Assembly (NCBI RefSeq): GCF_025499425.1
Contig: NZ_JAIMCB010000005.1
Span: 1 to 64,000, forward strand
Source of the DNA: Acidiferrimicrobium sp. IK
Lineage (GTDB): Bacteria; Actinomycetota; Acidimicrobiia; Acidimicrobiales; Palsa-688
DNA length: 64,000 nucleotides
Direction: 5' to 3'
The notes under the pieces are model-generated. The model was not told where the DNA came from. It ran no database searches and saw only the letters and a list, made by a program, of their open reading frames with translations. How positions within the stretch are numbered: position 1 is the stretch's first letter; every line of letters starts with the position of its first letter. The position numbers and the translations under genes are program-made. Below are positions 1-10,135 of this stretch, in pieces.

Positions 1-75
1 TCCGTCACGCCGCTTGAACCCAGACGCCGCCAGCAGCCGGCCGAACAACGGATGCACCGACGACGTCACCCGCAC
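1..75 (-). pseudogene. possible remnant of a mobile-element-associated small protein
   Basis: The minus strand reads VRVTSSVHPLFGRLLAASGF and runs off the left window edge. The pattern V-T-x-x-x-H-P-L-x-G-x-x-L followed by a basic stretch resembles, from memory, the N-terminus of small proteins of the DUF5372 kind found beside transposases. Only about 25 residues are visible, so the call rests on that pattern alone. It matters because it is antisense to the first codons of the neighbouring AAA ATPase frame, which may therefore be junction sequence. Confidence 0.25.
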
Positions 76-942
76 CTCGCACGGCAACAACCGTCGAAGA
101 TGTTGCAGTCTGTCGCCATCCCGCCGGGAACCGGCAAGACCCACACCATCCGTTACCTGTTGTCGCAGATGCGCGAGCTGACCGCGTTCGTGATGTCGGG
201 TCAGGCGCTCGGTCTCATCGGTCAGGCGTGCGGACTGGCCCGCCTCCTGCAGCCATCGCTGGTGATCCTGGAGGACGTCGATTTGGTAGCGGGCGACCGG
301 TCCTTCGGGCCGGTCGGCGGTAACCCGCTCCTCTTTGAGGTCCTCAACCAGATCGACGGGCTGGGCGACGACGTCAATGTCACCTTCTTGCTGACGACGA
401 ACCGGGTGGACATCCTCGAGCGGGCGCTCGCCGAGCGCCCCGGCCGGGTCGACGCCGCGGTCGAAATCGGGATGCCCGACGCCGCCGGCCGCGCGCAACT
501 GTTGCGGCTCTACGGGAAAGCTCTCGGCGTGAGCGACCTCACCGACGAGGACCTCGCCGACGCGCTCGACGCGACCGAGGGCCGTACGGCCAGCTACCTG
601 AGGGAGGTGGTGAGGCGCGCTGCGCTGGCGGACGCGGCCCGCCACTCCGGTCCCCTCCGGGTGGACGGACCGGCGCTCGCGGCCGCCGCGAGGAGCCTCC
701 TCGGCGACGCCTCCGCCTTGACCAGAGCGCTGCTCGGCGGCGGGATCGATCCTTCGCTGACCGGCTCTGGAGACACCACCGCGGGCGGCGCTATACCTGC
801 TGACGAGCCGCAACGCCTCGGCTACCAGACGATGCAGGGCACTTCGATGGCGCCAGCCAGGTTGACGCAGGCCCGCCGAGGCCTGAACTACCCAGTTTCA
901 GCGCCGCCGGGCGAGCCGCCGCCTTTCGGGCCCGACTTCTGA
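52..942 (+). CDS. AAA-family ATPase, probably 5'-truncated
   Basis: The product is an ATPase module: Walker A PPGTGKT at about residues 24-30, Walker B LVILEDVD at about 70-77, a sensor-1 like TTNR at about 115-118 and an arginine-rich AAA lid after it. AAA proteins normally have a full N-terminal domain and a hydrophobic strand plus GPPGTGKT; here the first glycine is isoleucine and the strand before it is degenerate. The frame stays open to base 1, so the ATG at 52 is only nominal. The last ~60 residues are low-complexity. I read it as the C-terminal part of a CDC48/FtsH-like ATPase whose front was lost to a rearrangement or is corrupted. Substrate unknown. Confidence 0.6.
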   Translation: MHRRRHPHLARQQPSKMLQSVAIPPGTGKTHTIRYLLSQMRELTAFVMSGQALGLIGQACGLARLLQPSLVILEDVDLVAGDRSFGPVGGNPLLFEVLNQIDGLGDDVNVTFLLTTNRVDILERALAERPGRVDAAVEIGMPDAAGRAQLLRLYGKALGVSDLTDEDLADALDATEGRTASYLREVVRRAALADAARHSGPLRVDGPALAAAARSLLGDASALTRALLGGGIDPSLTGSGDTTAGGAIPADEPQRLGYQTMQGTSMAPARLTQARRGLNYPVSAPPGEPPPFGPDF

Positions 943-965
943 GGCAGCCCGTCCACAATTGGGGG

Positions 966-1922
966 ATGCGACCACCCATAGAGCCCTACGACAGCGGCTA
1001 CCTCGAGGTCGGCGACGGCCATTCCCTGTATTGGGAGACGGTCGGGTCGCCCGGCGGCACGCCGGCGCTGTGGCTGCACGGCGGCCCCGGCGCGCCGGCG
1101 ACTCCCAACAGTCGGCGTAACTTCGATCCGGCCCGCTACTGGGCCGTGATCTTCGACCAGCGCGGTTGCGGGCGGTCACGGCCGCTGGCGAGCGACGACG
1201 ACGCTGACCTGTCGACCAACACCACCGACCACCTGGTGGCCGACATCGAACGGCTTCGCGCCCATCTCGGGATCGACCGGTGGGTGGTCATAGGGGGCTC
1301 CTGGGGGGTGACCCTGGCCCTGGTGTACGCCGAGCGCCATCCCCAACGGGTCCTCGGCATGGTCCTCGGGGCGGTCACCACCGGCCGGCTGCAGGAGACG
1401 CGGTGGATCACCCGCGACATGGGCCGGGTCTTTCCCCGGGAGTGGGAACGATTCGTCGAACTGGTGCCAGATGAGGAGCGCGGCGGTGATCTGGCCGCGG
1501 CCTACGCCCGGCTTCTGGCGAGCCCCGACCGGGGTCTGCGGGAAGAAGCGGCCCGCCGCTGGTGCACTTGGGAGGACACCCACATGTCCCTGGCACCCGG
1601 CTACGCGCCGCATCTGAGCACCCAGGAGTTGCCCTGGCAGCTGGTGTTCGCCCGTCTGGTGACCCACTACTGGGGGCACGGATGCTTCCTCGCAGACAAC
1701 GAGGTGGTGGCCAACGTGGCGCGCATCGGGCACGTGCCGGCGGTGCTGATCCACGGCGCGCACGACGTGTCGGGGCCGCTGGTCACAGCCTGGGAACTGC
1801 ACAAGGCGTGGCCCGCGAGCCGACTGGTGGTCGTAGACGACGCTGGTCACTTCGGTGGGAGCATGGGCGAAGAGTTCGCCGCCGCCATCGACGCCATGGC
1901 TGAGATCGCCGGCCGGCCCTAG
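966..1922 (+). CDS. pip: alpha/beta hydrolase, proline iminopeptidase-like (S33)
   Basis: This 318-residue protein has the S33 proline-iminopeptidase hallmarks: oxyanion-hole HGGPG at 38-42, DQRGCGRS at 64-71, nucleophile elbow GGSWG with Ser112, a late acid in HGAHD (Asp267) and His295 in DDAGHF. Family members remove N-terminal proline from peptides in the cytoplasm. Length matches the family (about 310-320). It stands alone between the AAA gene and a convergent membrane-protein gene. Related S33 epoxide or ester hydrolases share the fold, so the substrate is inferred. Confidence 0.85.
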   Translation: MRPPIEPYDSGYLEVGDGHSLYWETVGSPGGTPALWLHGGPGAPATPNSRRNFDPARYWAVIFDQRGCGRSRPLASDDDADLSTNTTDHLVADIERLRAHLGIDRWVVIGGSWGVTLALVYAERHPQRVLGMVLGAVTTGRLQETRWITRDMGRVFPREWERFVELVPDEERGGDLAAAYARLLASPDRGLREEAARRWCTWEDTHMSLAPGYAPHLSTQELPWQLVFARLVTHYWGHGCFLADNEVVANVARIGHVPAVLIHGAHDVSGPLVTAWELHKAWPASRLVVVDDAGHFGGSMGEEFAAAIDAMAEIAGRP

Positions 1923-1961
1923 TCGAGGGAGTTCCGAGCCGGCCGGCCGGAAACGCAGGGG

Positions 1962-2669
1962 CTAGCGCTTGGAGCGCGAGCCTTTCGGTGGCGGCGTCTT
2001 GGACTTGGGGGGTGTGTAGCGCCCGCTGGGCTTCGGCCGGCCCGGAGCCGGCTCGTCTTTGGCCGCCGCGCCGCCTCGGCCCCGCCCCCGAGCCGCCTTG
2101 CGCTCGGCGGCGGTCATCCGCGGCTGGCTGGCCCGCAAAGCCCGGTCGGCCTTGCTTTGACGGCGGAAGATCATGATGCCGTACACGACCGGCGCCAGCA
2201 GAGCGACGATCTTGACCCCGGATAGGGAGTTGGGGGTTCGGGCCTGGCCGCTGACGAAGCCGCCGGCGATGGCTACCAGCGAGGTGAGCATCCGGTTGCG
2301 GAATCGGATGGTGGCAATGGTGGCCACGCCGAACACTAGGCCTAGCACCGGCCAGATGGGCTGGGGATGCTTGGGTGCGCCAGCCCCGCCCGTGACCACC
2401 AGCATGATGATGCTGGCGACGGCGATGACCGCCCCGACCGCGTAGCCGTAGGTGCGCTCGTTGCCTCTCAGACGGCTGGAGGGCAGATCCTCCTCGTCCT
2501 GGGAAGACCCGCCGCTAGAGGAGGCGAACATCCGTCGGCGGAGGGGGGTGCCCGTCGGCTGGTCGGTCTCCTCGCCTGGCCACTCCTCGCCTTCGAGCTC
2601 CTCGGCGTCAGTGTCGAGAGCTCCGGCGTCGCCGCCGGCGGCCTTGCGACGCCCGAACCGGGCCATCAT
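1962..2669 (-). CDS. conserved actinobacterial membrane protein, function unknown
   Basis: The protein (about 235 aa) starts at tandem ATGs; the first overlaps the upstream gene's stop as ATGA, so the two are translationally coupled. An acidic N-terminal third (about residues 1-70) is followed by about three hydrophobic segments (near 75-95, 105-120 and 130-170), then a long basic, Pro/Lys/Arg-rich cytosolic tail ending in KSKTPPPKGSRSKR. I do not recognise a named domain. A longer open frame upstream is rejected because it overlaps the neighbour. Confidence 0.65.
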   Translation of the reverse strand: MMARFGRRKAAGGDAGALDTDAEELEGEEWPGEETDQPTGTPLRRRMFASSSGGSSQDEEDLPSSRLRGNERTYGYAVGAVIAVASIIMLVVTGGAGAPKHPQPIWPVLGLVFGVATIATIRFRNRMLTSLVAIAGGFVSGQARTPNSLSGVKIVALLAPVVYGIMIFRRQSKADRALRASQPRMTAAERKAARGRGRGGAAAKDEPAPGRPKPSGRYTPPKSKTPPPKGSRSKR

Positions 2670-3097
2670 GACTGTCGGCCTCGGTCGGGATCGGCGTCGG
2701 TCGCCTCGCTGCTGCCCGACGCTGGCCCGTCCGGGTCGTCGGTTGCCGCCGCGGCGGCCGACCGGTTGCCTTCGAGCAGCCACGGGCGGATCCTGACGAC
2801 GCTGTGGCGGGCGCCAAGGCCGTCCAGCTCGGCGTCTACGGGCAGGTCGCCGGGCGGGTCGCCGGAGGTCTCCAGCATGATCGACGGTTCTTTCTTCTCC
2901 GGCTCGAACACCTGCTGCAGGCCCAGCGCGAAGCCGGTCATTATGGCGCCGGCTGCGCTGCGCTTGCGCCACCGCTCGATCTTGGGAGGCAGCGCGGTGG
3001 AGAGGTCGTCGTCGGCCGCGGCGCCGGGAGCGTCCGGTTCGGGGGCGCTTCGGGCGCCCTCGTCGGGTCGTTCGTCGTTCGGTCGGTCCTCGGCCAC
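2666..3097 (-). CDS. conserved hypothetical protein, 143 aa
   Basis: First gene of a two-gene unit with the downstream membrane protein (ATGA overlap). The N-terminus is acidic and low-complexity; the core (about residues 38-110) contains LPPKIERWRKRSA, a short hydrophobic stretch and a VVRIRPWLLEG motif; the tail is Asp/Ser-rich. The start is GTG, six nucleotides behind a TAGCGT -10 element, which suggests a leaderless message. No family name can be given; partnership with the membrane protein is inferred from coupling. Confidence 0.6.
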   Translation of the reverse strand: MAEDRPNDERPDEGARSAPEPDAPGAAADDDLSTALPPKIERWRKRSAAGAIMTGFALGLQQVFEPEKKEPSIMLETSGDPPGDLPVDAELDGLGARHSVVRIRPWLLEGNRSAAAAATDDPDGPASGSSEATDADPDRGRQS

Positions 3098-3103
3098 ACC
3101 TCC

Positions 3104-3109
3104 ACGCTA
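3104..3109 (-). promoter_or_regulatory. -10 element of a likely leaderless promoter
   Basis: TAGCGT on the minus strand ends six bases before the GTG of the 143-aa gene. No good -35 is visible. The same TANNNT-N6/7-start layout recurs in this window. Confidence 0.4.
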
Positions 3110-3178
3110 CCGCCGGCCATCGAGATCGGTCCCTCGCCGCCTTGCCTCATCCCGCTTCAAGGAGGAACCTGGGTCGGT

Positions 3179-3832
3179 ATGACCGGTTCCGAGTCCAACG
3201 ACGTCGCCCCGTCGGATGCCGGCGCGTTCAGTGACTGGCTGGCCGGCATGCGCGCCGCCCTCACCGGCGCTGCCGAATCCGACGTCGCCTGCCAGGGATG
3301 TCGCGCCTGTTGCAGCTCCAGCCAGTTCGTCCACGTCGGCCCCGACGAGTCCGACACCCTGGCCCATATCCCTCCGGCGCTGAGGTTCCCGGCCCCCGGG
3401 CTTCCGCCGGGGCACGTCGTGCTCGGCTACGACGAGCAGGGGCGCTGCCCGATGCTCACCGACCAGGGGTGCGGGATCTACGCTCACCGTCCCCGGACGT
3501 GCCGGACCTACGACTGCCGGGTTTTCTCCGCCGCCGACGTAGAGCCGGAGGATCCGGACAAGGCTGCCATCGCGGTGCGGGTGAAAGGCTGGCAATGGCG
3601 GTATCCGAGCCCCGGAGACCAGGAGGACCATCGGGCTGTGCAGGCCGCGGCGCGCTGGTTGGAGGTCAACGGCGCGCAGCTCGGAGCGCTCGGTCCCCGC
3701 TCCGCCACGCAGCGGTCGGTGATGGCGGTGGAGCTGAGCGACCTGTGGCGGGCGAAGCGCAGACCCGCCGGCGGCGTCACCGGTCCGGATGTTCAGGAGG
3801 TACGGGCGGAGCTGTCCAGACGCCGGCGGTGA
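3179..3832 (+). CDS. YkgJ-family cysteine-cluster (metal-chelating) protein
   Basis: A 217-residue soluble protein with the YkgJ signature CxxCxxCC (Cys38, Cys41, Cys44, Cys45), followed by further cysteines in GRCPML, QGCGIYAHRP and RTCRTYDCR. The family (DUF/Pfam CxxCxxCC) is thought to bind zinc or an iron-sulfur cluster; its reaction is not established. The ATG has an AAGGAGG ribosome site 13 bases upstream; an earlier in-frame start would run through the neighbouring divergent gene. Convergent with gltD across a strong hairpin. Confidence 0.75.
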   Translation: MTGSESNDVAPSDAGAFSDWLAGMRAALTGAAESDVACQGCRACCSSSQFVHVGPDESDTLAHIPPALRFPAPGLPPGHVVLGYDEQGRCPMLTDQGCGIYAHRPRTCRTYDCRVFSAADVEPEDPDKAAIAVRVKGWQWRYPSPGDQEDHRAVQAAARWLEVNGAQLGALGPRSATQRSVMAVELSDLWRAKRRPAGGVTGPDVQEVRAELSRRRR

Positions 3833-3839
3833 GTCGACG

Positions 3840-3873
3840 TCCACTTGCCCACCGACGTGCGTGGACAAGTGGA
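3840..3873. terminator. bidirectional hairpin between YkgJ gene and gltD
   Basis: A 13-bp stem with one mismatch (TCCACTTGCCCAC against GTGGACAAGTGGA) and an 8-base loop sits between the two convergent stop codons. There is no T-tract, as is common in GC-rich actinobacteria. Confidence 0.55.
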
Positions 3874-3916
3874 GGTCGATCAGCGGCGCGGCCGGCACGG
3901 ACCGTCTGGGGAAGGG

Positions 3917-5362
3917 TTACGACAGCGCCAGCGGCCGGGGCAGGAGCGTGCTTCCACTAAGCCACCGGTCGACCGCCGCCGCGCAGCTGCGGCCCTCGGC
4001 GATGGCCCACACGATGAGGCTCTGACCTCGGCCGGCGTCCCCGCAGACGAACACCCCGTCGACGTCGGTCGCTCCGTCCTTGTCCCTGGCGACGGTGCCC
4101 CGGGCGGTCAGGGTGACGCCCAGCGCGGAGGGCAGCGACCGCTCGGGTCCCGAGAAGCCGAGAGCCAACAAGACCAGCTCGCAGGGCAGCTCGAAGTCGG
4201 TCCCCTCGACGCGTTCGAAGCGGGGACGCCCGTCGACGGTGGTGACCTCGACCTGGTGGGCTGACAGGGCCCGGACCGCGCCGTGGCCGTCGTCGAGGAA
4301 AGAGGCGGTGTTGACCGCGAAGACGCGTTCTCCGCCCTCCTCGTGGGCCGAGGAGGTCCGGAACATCAGCGGCCAGGTCGGCCACGGCGTCGTCTCGGCC
4401 CGGGAGTCGGGGGGGCGGGGCATGATCTCGAACTGGTGGACCGACGCGGCGCCCTGCCGGTGGGCGGTGCCCAGGCAGTCGGCGCCGGTGTCACCGCCGC
4501 CGATGATCACCACCCGCTTGCCGTGGGCGCTGATGGGCGACTCGGCCAGCTCGCCGGCGGCCACCCGGTTGGCGGGCGGCAGGTACTCCATGGCCTGGTG
4601 GATGCCCTGCAGGGCGCGCCCGGGGACGTCTAGGTCGCGGGGGACGGTCGCGCCGGTCGCCAAGACGACCGCGTCGAAACGGGCACGCAGCTCTTCGACG
4701 CTCAGCCCGGCACCGACGTCCACGTTGCAAGCGAACTGGGTGCCTTCGGCCCGCATCTGGGCAAGTCGGCGGTCCAGGACCCTTTTCTCCATCTTGAACT
4801 CTGGGATGCCGTAGCGGAGCAGACCGCCGGGACGGTCGTCGCGCTCGAACACCGTGACGCTGTGCCCGGCGCGGGTCAGCTGCTGCGCGGCGGCCAGGCC
4901 GGCGGGGCCGGAGCCGACCACGGCCACCGACTTGCCGCTGCTGCGATCGGCCAGGACGGGCTGGACCCAGTCCTCCTCCCACGCCCGGTCGATGATCGAC
5001 ACCTCGACCTGCTTGATGGTCACGGCGTCGGAGTTGATGCCGAGCACGCACGCCGCCTCGCAAGGCGCCGGGCACAGGCGGCCGGTGAACTCCGGGAAGT
5101 TGTTGGTGGCGTGCAACCGCTCGATCGCCGCATGCCACTGGTCGCGGTAGATGAGGTCGTTCCAGTCCGGGATCAGGTTGCCGAGCGGGCATCCGTCGTT
5201 GCAGAACGGGATGCCGCAGTCCATGCAGCGCGACGCCTGGGTCCGAAGATCCTCGGCGGCGAAGGGTTCGTAGACCTCCTTCCAGTCCCGGAGGCGGACC
5301 GGGACCGGCCGGCGCTGGGGGAGTTCCCGGCCGTGCTTGAGGAACCCGCTCGGATCACCCAT
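3917..5362 (-). CDS. gltD: glutamate synthase [NADPH] small chain
   Basis: The beta subunit passes electrons from NADPH through FAD and Fe-S centres to GltB to convert glutamine and 2-oxoglutarate into two glutamates. The 481-residue protein shows the N-terminal cysteine clusters ([18 protein letters not shown] and [10 protein letters not shown]), a first dinucleotide site GSGPAGLA, a second [11 protein letters not shown] and the C-terminal [18 protein letters not shown] motif. Length is typical. It follows gltB with an 8-bp overlap, so the subunits are made from one message. Complete. Confidence 0.96.
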   Translation of the reverse strand: MGDPSGFLKHGRELPQRRPVPVRLRDWKEVYEPFAAEDLRTQASRCMDCGIPFCNDGCPLGNLIPDWNDLIYRDQWHAAIERLHATNNFPEFTGRLCPAPCEAACVLGINSDAVTIKQVEVSIIDRAWEEDWVQPVLADRSSGKSVAVVGSGPAGLAAAQQLTRAGHSVTVFERDDRPGGLLRYGIPEFKMEKRVLDRRLAQMRAEGTQFACNVDVGAGLSVEELRARFDAVVLATGATVPRDLDVPGRALQGIHQAMEYLPPANRVAAGELAESPISAHGKRVVIIGGGDTGADCLGTAHRQGAASVHQFEIMPRPPDSRAETTPWPTWPLMFRTSSAHEEGGERVFAVNTASFLDDGHGAVRALSAHQVEVTTVDGRPRFERVEGTDFELPCELVLLALGFSGPERSLPSALGVTLTARGTVARDKDGATDVDGVFVCGDAGRGQSLIVWAIAEGRSCAAAVDRWLSGSTLLPRPLALS

Positions 5363-8300
5363 GAGCCGCCGCCATGATCGCCGCGTCGACGTCCCTGCCC
5401 TCGGCCTCGGCCTTGGCGGCCGCGTCGAGGACCCGCTGGTAGTCCCTCGGCATGACCTTCACGAAGCTCTCCTTTGCTCTCGCCCATGTCCCGAGCAGAT
5501 GCTCGGCCACCGCCGAGCCCGTCTCGGTGTGGTGGCGCTCGACGGCATCGAGCAGGAACTCCAGGTCCTCGCTGCCGGGGGCCACCAAGTCGACCATCTC
5601 GGTGTTGACCATCGGGGCGAAGCCCGCCTCGGGGTCGTAGACGTAGGCGATGCCGCCCGACATGCCGGCACCGAAGTTCCGCCCGGTCGGGCCGAGCACC
5701 ACGACCCGCCCGCCGGTCATGTACTCGCAGGCGTGGTCACCCACCCCTTCCACCACGGCCAGCGCCCCGGAGTTGCGGACGCAGAACCGCTCGCCGACCA
5801 CCCCGCGAAGAAATACCTCGCCGGCGGTGGCGCCGTAGAGGATGACGTTGCCGGCAATGATGTTGTCTTCGGCGATGAAGCCGTCGGGCGCATCGAGGGA
5901 CGGCCGGACGATGATCCGGCCCCCGGAGAGGCCCTTGCCGACATAGTCGTTGGCGTCGCCGTGCAGGCGAAGGGTGACACCCTTCGGGAGGAACGCTCCG
6001 AGGCTCTGGCCGGCGGAGCCGACCATGTCGATGGTGATGGTGTCGTCGGGCAGCCCGGCGCCGCCGAAGCGCCGGCTGACCTCGGCGCCGAGCAGGGTGC
6101 CGATGCTGCGGTTGACGTTGCGCACCGGCGTGTCGATATGGACCTTTCGACCGTCCTCCAGGGCGTCGCGTGACGCGGCGATGAGGGTGCGGTCCAAGGC
6201 TTTCTCCAGGCCGTGGTCCTGGGGGCGGACGCAGCGACGGGGGGCGTCGGGCGCGGCGTCGGCGGGCTCCAGGATCGGCGCCAAGTCGAGTCCGGCGGCC
6301 TTCCAGTGGTCGACCGCGGCCTCGGTGTCGAGCAGCTCGGGATGGCCGATGATCTCGTCGAGGCTCCGGAAACCTAGAGAGGCCATCAGCTCGCGGACCT
6401 CCTCGGCGATGTACTCGAAGAACGTCACGACGAACTCCGGGGTGCCGCTGAACCGCTTGCGCAGCTCGGGGTTCTGGGTGGCGATACCGACCGGGCAGGT
6501 GTCGAGGTGGCAGACCCGCATCATGATGCACCCGCTGACCACCAGCGGGGCGGTGGCGAAGCCGTACTCCTCGGCGCCGAGGAGCGCCGCGATGAGGACG
6601 TCGCGGCCGGTCTTCAGCTGGCCGTCGACCTGCACGACGATGCGGTCGCGCAGCTTGTTGAGCATGAGCGTCTGCTGGGTCTCGGCCAGGCCCAGCTCCC
6701 ACGGGGCGCCGGCGTGCTTGAGGGAGTTGAGCGGCGAGGCGCCGGTCCCGCCGTCGTGGCCGGAGATGAGCACCACGTCGGCGTGGGCCTTGGAGACGCC
6801 GGCGGCGACGGTGCCGACGCCGACCTGGGCGACCAGCTTCACGTGGACCCGGGCCCGGTCGTTGGCGTTCTTCAGGTCGTAGATGAGCTGCGCGAGGTCC
6901 TCGATGGAGTAGATGTCGTGGTGCGGGGGAGGGGAGATCAGGCCGACGCCGGGCGTGGAGTAGCGGGTCTTGGCGATCCACGGGTACACCTTGTGACCGG
7001 GCAGCTGGCCGCCCTCGCCGGGCTTGGCGCCCTGCGCCATCTTGATCTGGATGTCGTCGGCGTTGACCAGGTACTCGCTGGTGACCCCGAAGCGGCCCGA
7101 CGCCACCTGCTTCACGGCGCTGCGGCGCAGATCGCCGTTGGGATCGGGCGTGAAGCGGTCGGGGTCCTCGCCGCCCTCGCCGGTGTTGGACCGCCCGCCG
7201 ATGCGGTTCATGGCTATGGCCAGCGTCTCGTGGGCCTCTGCTGAGATCGAGCCGTAGGACATGGCACCAGTGTTGAAACGGGCCATGATCGCCGACGCCG
7301 GCTCCACTTCCTCCACCGGGATGGGCTGGCGGCCCAGCTCGTGCGCGCTGCGCACCCGCAGCAAACCTCGCAGGGTGGCCAGGTGGGCGGCCTGGCTGTC
7401 GACCTCGGAGGTGTACTCCTTGAAGATCTCGAAGCGCTTGGTGCGCGTCGAGTGTTGCAGCTTGTGCACGGTCGACGGGTTGAAGAGGTGGTACTCGCCC
7501 TCGCGGCGCCACTGGTACTCGCCGCCGACGGGCAGCTCGCGATGCGCCAGCTCGCTCGGCCGGTCCGGCCACGCCACCCGGTGGCGCATCAGGACCTCCT
7601 CGGCGATGCCCTCGAGCCCGACGCCGCCGATCCGGCTGACCGTCCCGGTGAAGTAGCGGTCCACGACATCGGGGGCCAGGCCGATGGCCTCGAAGACCTG
7701 CGCGCCGGTGTAGGAGGCGACCGTCGAGATGCCCATCTTGGACATGATCTTGAGGACGCCCTTGGCGCAGGCTTTCAAGTAGTTGCGGCTGGCCTGGCGG
7801 AGGGTGAGCCCGGTGATGACCCGGTCGTTGATCAGGTCCTGGATGCTCTCGAGCGCCAGGTAGGGGTTGATCGCCGCGGCCCCGAAACCGAGGAGGAGCG
7901 CCATGTGGTGCACCTCTCGGGCCTCGCCGGTTTCCAGCACCAAACCGACCTTGGTGCGGGTCTTCTCCTTGATCAGGTGGTGATGGACCGCCGCGGTCAG
8001 CAGCAGCGCCGGGATCGGCGCCAGGTCCTTGGAGGTGTGGCGGTCGGAGAGCACGATCAGCTTGGCTCCGTCGGCCACCGCCCGGCTGATCCGGGCGCAG
8101 ATCTCGTCGAGGGCCGCGGCCAGCTCCTCGCCAGGCGGGCGCGTGCCGCGCACGGGGAAGAGGCCGTCGATGGCGAACGCCGACCAGCCCGGCTGGTCCC
8201 CGTCCTCGTTGATGTAGAGGAGCTTGGCCAGCTCCTCGTTGGTCAGGAGGGGCTGGTCGAGGACGATCTGGTTGGCGCTCTCGGGGCGGGGGTCGAGCAG

Positions 8301-9932
8301 GTTGCCTTCCGGGCCGATCGTGCCCGACAGCGAGGTGACCAGCTCCTCGCGGATGGCGTCGAGGGGCGGGTTGGTGACCTGCGCGAACAGCTGCTGGAAG
8401 TAGTCGTAGAGCAGCCGGGAGCGGTCCGAGAGGACCGCCAGCGGGGTGTCGGTGCCCATCGAGCCGATCGGCTCCGCGCCGAAGCGGGCCATCGGCGCCA
8501 GCAGCACCTTTAGATCCTCGACGGTCCAGCCGAACAGGCGCTGGTGGGTGACCACCGACGCGTGCTGGGGGGTCAGCGTGAAGCGGGGGGGCAGGTCGTC
8601 GAAACGGACCTGTTGGGACGCGACCCACTCCGCGTAAGGGTGCTCGGCCGCCAGCTGGGACTTGATCTCGTCGTCGCTCACTATCCGGCCCTGCGCGGTG
8701 TCCACGAGGAACATCCGCCCCGGTTGCAGGCGACCCCGCTGCACCACCCGCGCCGGGTCGACCTCGAGCACGCCGACCTCGGAGGCCATCACCACCAGCC
8801 CGTCGTCGGTCACCCAGTAGCGCGACGGGCGCAGGCCGTTGCGGTCGAGCACCGCGCCGATGACCGTCCCGTCGGTGAACGCGATCGAAGCGGGGCCGTC
8901 CCACGGCTCCATCAGCGCGGCGTGGTACTGGTAGAAGGCCCGCCGTGCCGGGTCCATCTGCTTGTGGTTTTCCCACGCCTCGGGGATCATCATCAGCACC
9001 GCGTGGGGAAGCGAGCGCCCACCCATGTGGAGCAGCTCGAGCACCTCGTCGAAGGTGGCCGAGTCGCTGGCGTCGGGGCTGACGATGGGGAAGATCCGCT
9101 CCAAGTCGCCGGGCAGCACATCGCTTCGCAGCAGCGTCTCGCGGGCGCGCATCCAGTTGCGGTTGCCCTTCAAGGTGTTGATCTCGCCGTTGTGGGCGAC
9201 CAGGCGGTACGGGTGGGCCAGAGGCCAGCTGGGGAAGGTGTTGGTGGAGAAACGGGAGTGGACCAGCGCCAGCGCCGACTCCAGGCGCTCGTCGTCCAGG
9301 TCGGGCCAGAACTCGCCCATCTGGGGAGCGGTCAGCATCCCCTTGTACACGATGGTGCGGGTCGACAGAGAAGCGAAGTAGATGCCTTCCACCTCGCGGC
9401 GAGCCCGCTTGCGGAGCATGAAGGCGCGCCGCTCGAGGTCCATGCCCCCGGCGCCCGGCGACCCGTCAGGGCCGGCCCCGGGCCCGACGAAGACCTGGTG
9501 GAAGCTCGGCATGCTCGAGCGGGCGATCGACCCGATAGTCGAGTCGTCGGTCGGCACTTCCCGCCAGCCGAGGACGTCGAGGCCCTCTGCGAGCACGACC
9601 TTGTCGATGGCGTCGCGAGCGGCGCGGGCGTCGGAAGGGTCGGAAGGCAAGAAGGCGATACCGGTCGCGTAGTCGCCGGCGGGCGGCAGCTCGAAGGGGA
9701 GCACCGCCCGGTAGAAGGCGTCGGGGACCTGGATCAGGATCCCGGCGCCATCACCGGTGTTGACCTCTGCCCCGGAGGCACCGCGGTGCTCCATGTGGCA
9801 GAGGCTGTCGATACCCATGCGGACCATGCGGTGGCTACGGCGCCCGTGCATGTCCACGACGAACGCCACGCCGCAAGCGTCGTGTTCGAAGTCAGGTCGA
9901 TAGAGCCCAGTCGGGCGGGGGAGGTCAGCCAT
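5355..9932 (-). CDS. gltB: glutamate synthase large chain
   Basis: A 1525-residue GOGAT alpha subunit. The N-terminal class-II glutaminase domain begins at Cys20 (HDACGVAF), the nucleophile exposed after propeptide removal. Central and FMN-binding synthase domains follow ([39 protein letters not shown]), then the 3Fe-4S cluster region [20 protein letters not shown] and the C-terminal GXGXG beta-helix ([30 protein letters not shown]). First gene of gltBD. It fixes ammonium-derived nitrogen with glutamine synthetase. A 1079-codon antisense frame inside it is a GC artefact. Confidence 0.97.
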   Translation of the reverse strand: MADLPRPTGLYRPDFEHDACGVAFVVDMHGRRSHRMVRMGIDSLCHMEHRGASGAEVNTGDGAGILIQVPDAFYRAVLPFELPPAGDYATGIAFLPSDPSDARAARDAIDKVVLAEGLDVLGWREVPTDDSTIGSIARSSMPSFHQVFVGPGAGPDGSPGAGGMDLERRAFMLRKRARREVEGIYFASLSTRTIVYKGMLTAPQMGEFWPDLDDERLESALALVHSRFSTNTFPSWPLAHPYRLVAHNGEINTLKGNRNWMRARETLLRSDVLPGDLERIFPIVSPDASDSATFDEVLELLHMGGRSLPHAVLMMIPEAWENHKQMDPARRAFYQYHAALMEPWDGPASIAFTDGTVIGAVLDRNGLRPSRYWVTDDGLVVMASEVGVLEVDPARVVQRGRLQPGRMFLVDTAQGRIVSDDEIKSQLAAEHPYAEWVASQQVRFDDLPPRFTLTPQHASVVTHQRLFGWTVEDLKVLLAPMARFGAEPIGSMGTDTPLAVLSDRSRLLYDYFQQLFAQVTNPPLDAIREELVTSLSGTIGPEGNLLDPRPESANQIVLDQPLLTNEELAKLLYINEDGDQPGWSAFAIDGLFPVRGTRPPGEELAAALDEICARISRAVADGAKLIVLSDRHTSKDLAPIPALLLTAAVHHHLIKEKTRTKVGLVLETGEAREVHHMALLLGFGAAAINPYLALESIQDLINDRVITGLTLRQASRNYLKACAKGVLKIMSKMGISTVASYTGAQVFEAIGLAPDVVDRYFTGTVSRIGGVGLEGIAEEVLMRHRVAWPDRPSELAHRELPVGGEYQWRREGEYHLFNPSTVHKLQHSTRTKRFEIFKEYTSEVDSQAAHLATLRGLLRVRSAHELGRQPIPVEEVEPASAIMARFNTGAMSYGSISAEAHETLAIAMNRIGGRSNTGEGGEDPDRFTPDPNGDLRRSAVKQVASGRFGVTSEYLVNADDIQIKMAQGAKPGEGGQLPGHKVYPWIAKTRYSTPGVGLISPPPHHDIYSIEDLAQLIYDLKNANDRARVHVKLVAQVGVGTVAAGVSKAHADVVLISGHDGGTGASPLNSLKHAGAPWELGLAETQQTLMLNKLRDRIVVQVDGQLKTGRDVLIAALLGAEEYGFATAPLVVSGCIMMRVCHLDTCPVGIATQNPELRKRFSGTPEFVVTFFEYIAEEVRELMASLGFRSLDEIIGHPELLDTEAAVDHWKAAGLDLAPILEPADAAPDAPRRCVRPQDHGLEKALDRTLIAASRDALEDGRKVHIDTPVRNVNRSIGTLLGAEVSRRFGGAGLPDDTITIDMVGSAGQSLGAFLPKGVTLRLHGDANDYVGKGLSGGRIIVRPSLDAPDGFIAEDNIIAGNVILYGATAGEVFLRGVVGERFCVRNSGALAVVEGVGDHACEYMTGGRVVVLGPTGRNFGAGMSGGIAYVYDPEAGFAPMVNTEMVDLVAPGSEDLEFLLDAVERHHTETGSAVAEHLLGTWARAKESFVKVMPRDYQRVLDAAAKAEAEGRDVDAAIMAAAHG

Positions 9933-10135
9933 GTCGTCACTCCGGGACGGTCTCGGGGGACTTCGGCAGGGACGACGTTGGCCCTGGCCTCGGGAAACGA
10001 CAGTTTAGGTGATGTCGGACGTCGACCTGAAGCTGGGGCGTGGTGGAGCCCGCCGCTGCGCCGGCTCCAGCGGCGCGAAGCTCTGTCGGCGCGCTGCCGC
10101 GAGGGCCGCGACGACAGGCCCCAGGAGCGTGCGCC

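Noticed and set aside
5737-8976. 1079-codon minus-strand open frame inside gltB
   Set aside because: It is the +1 shadow of gltB: Arg/Pro/Gly-rich, with no domain, in a GC-rich gene whose true frame is fully conserved.
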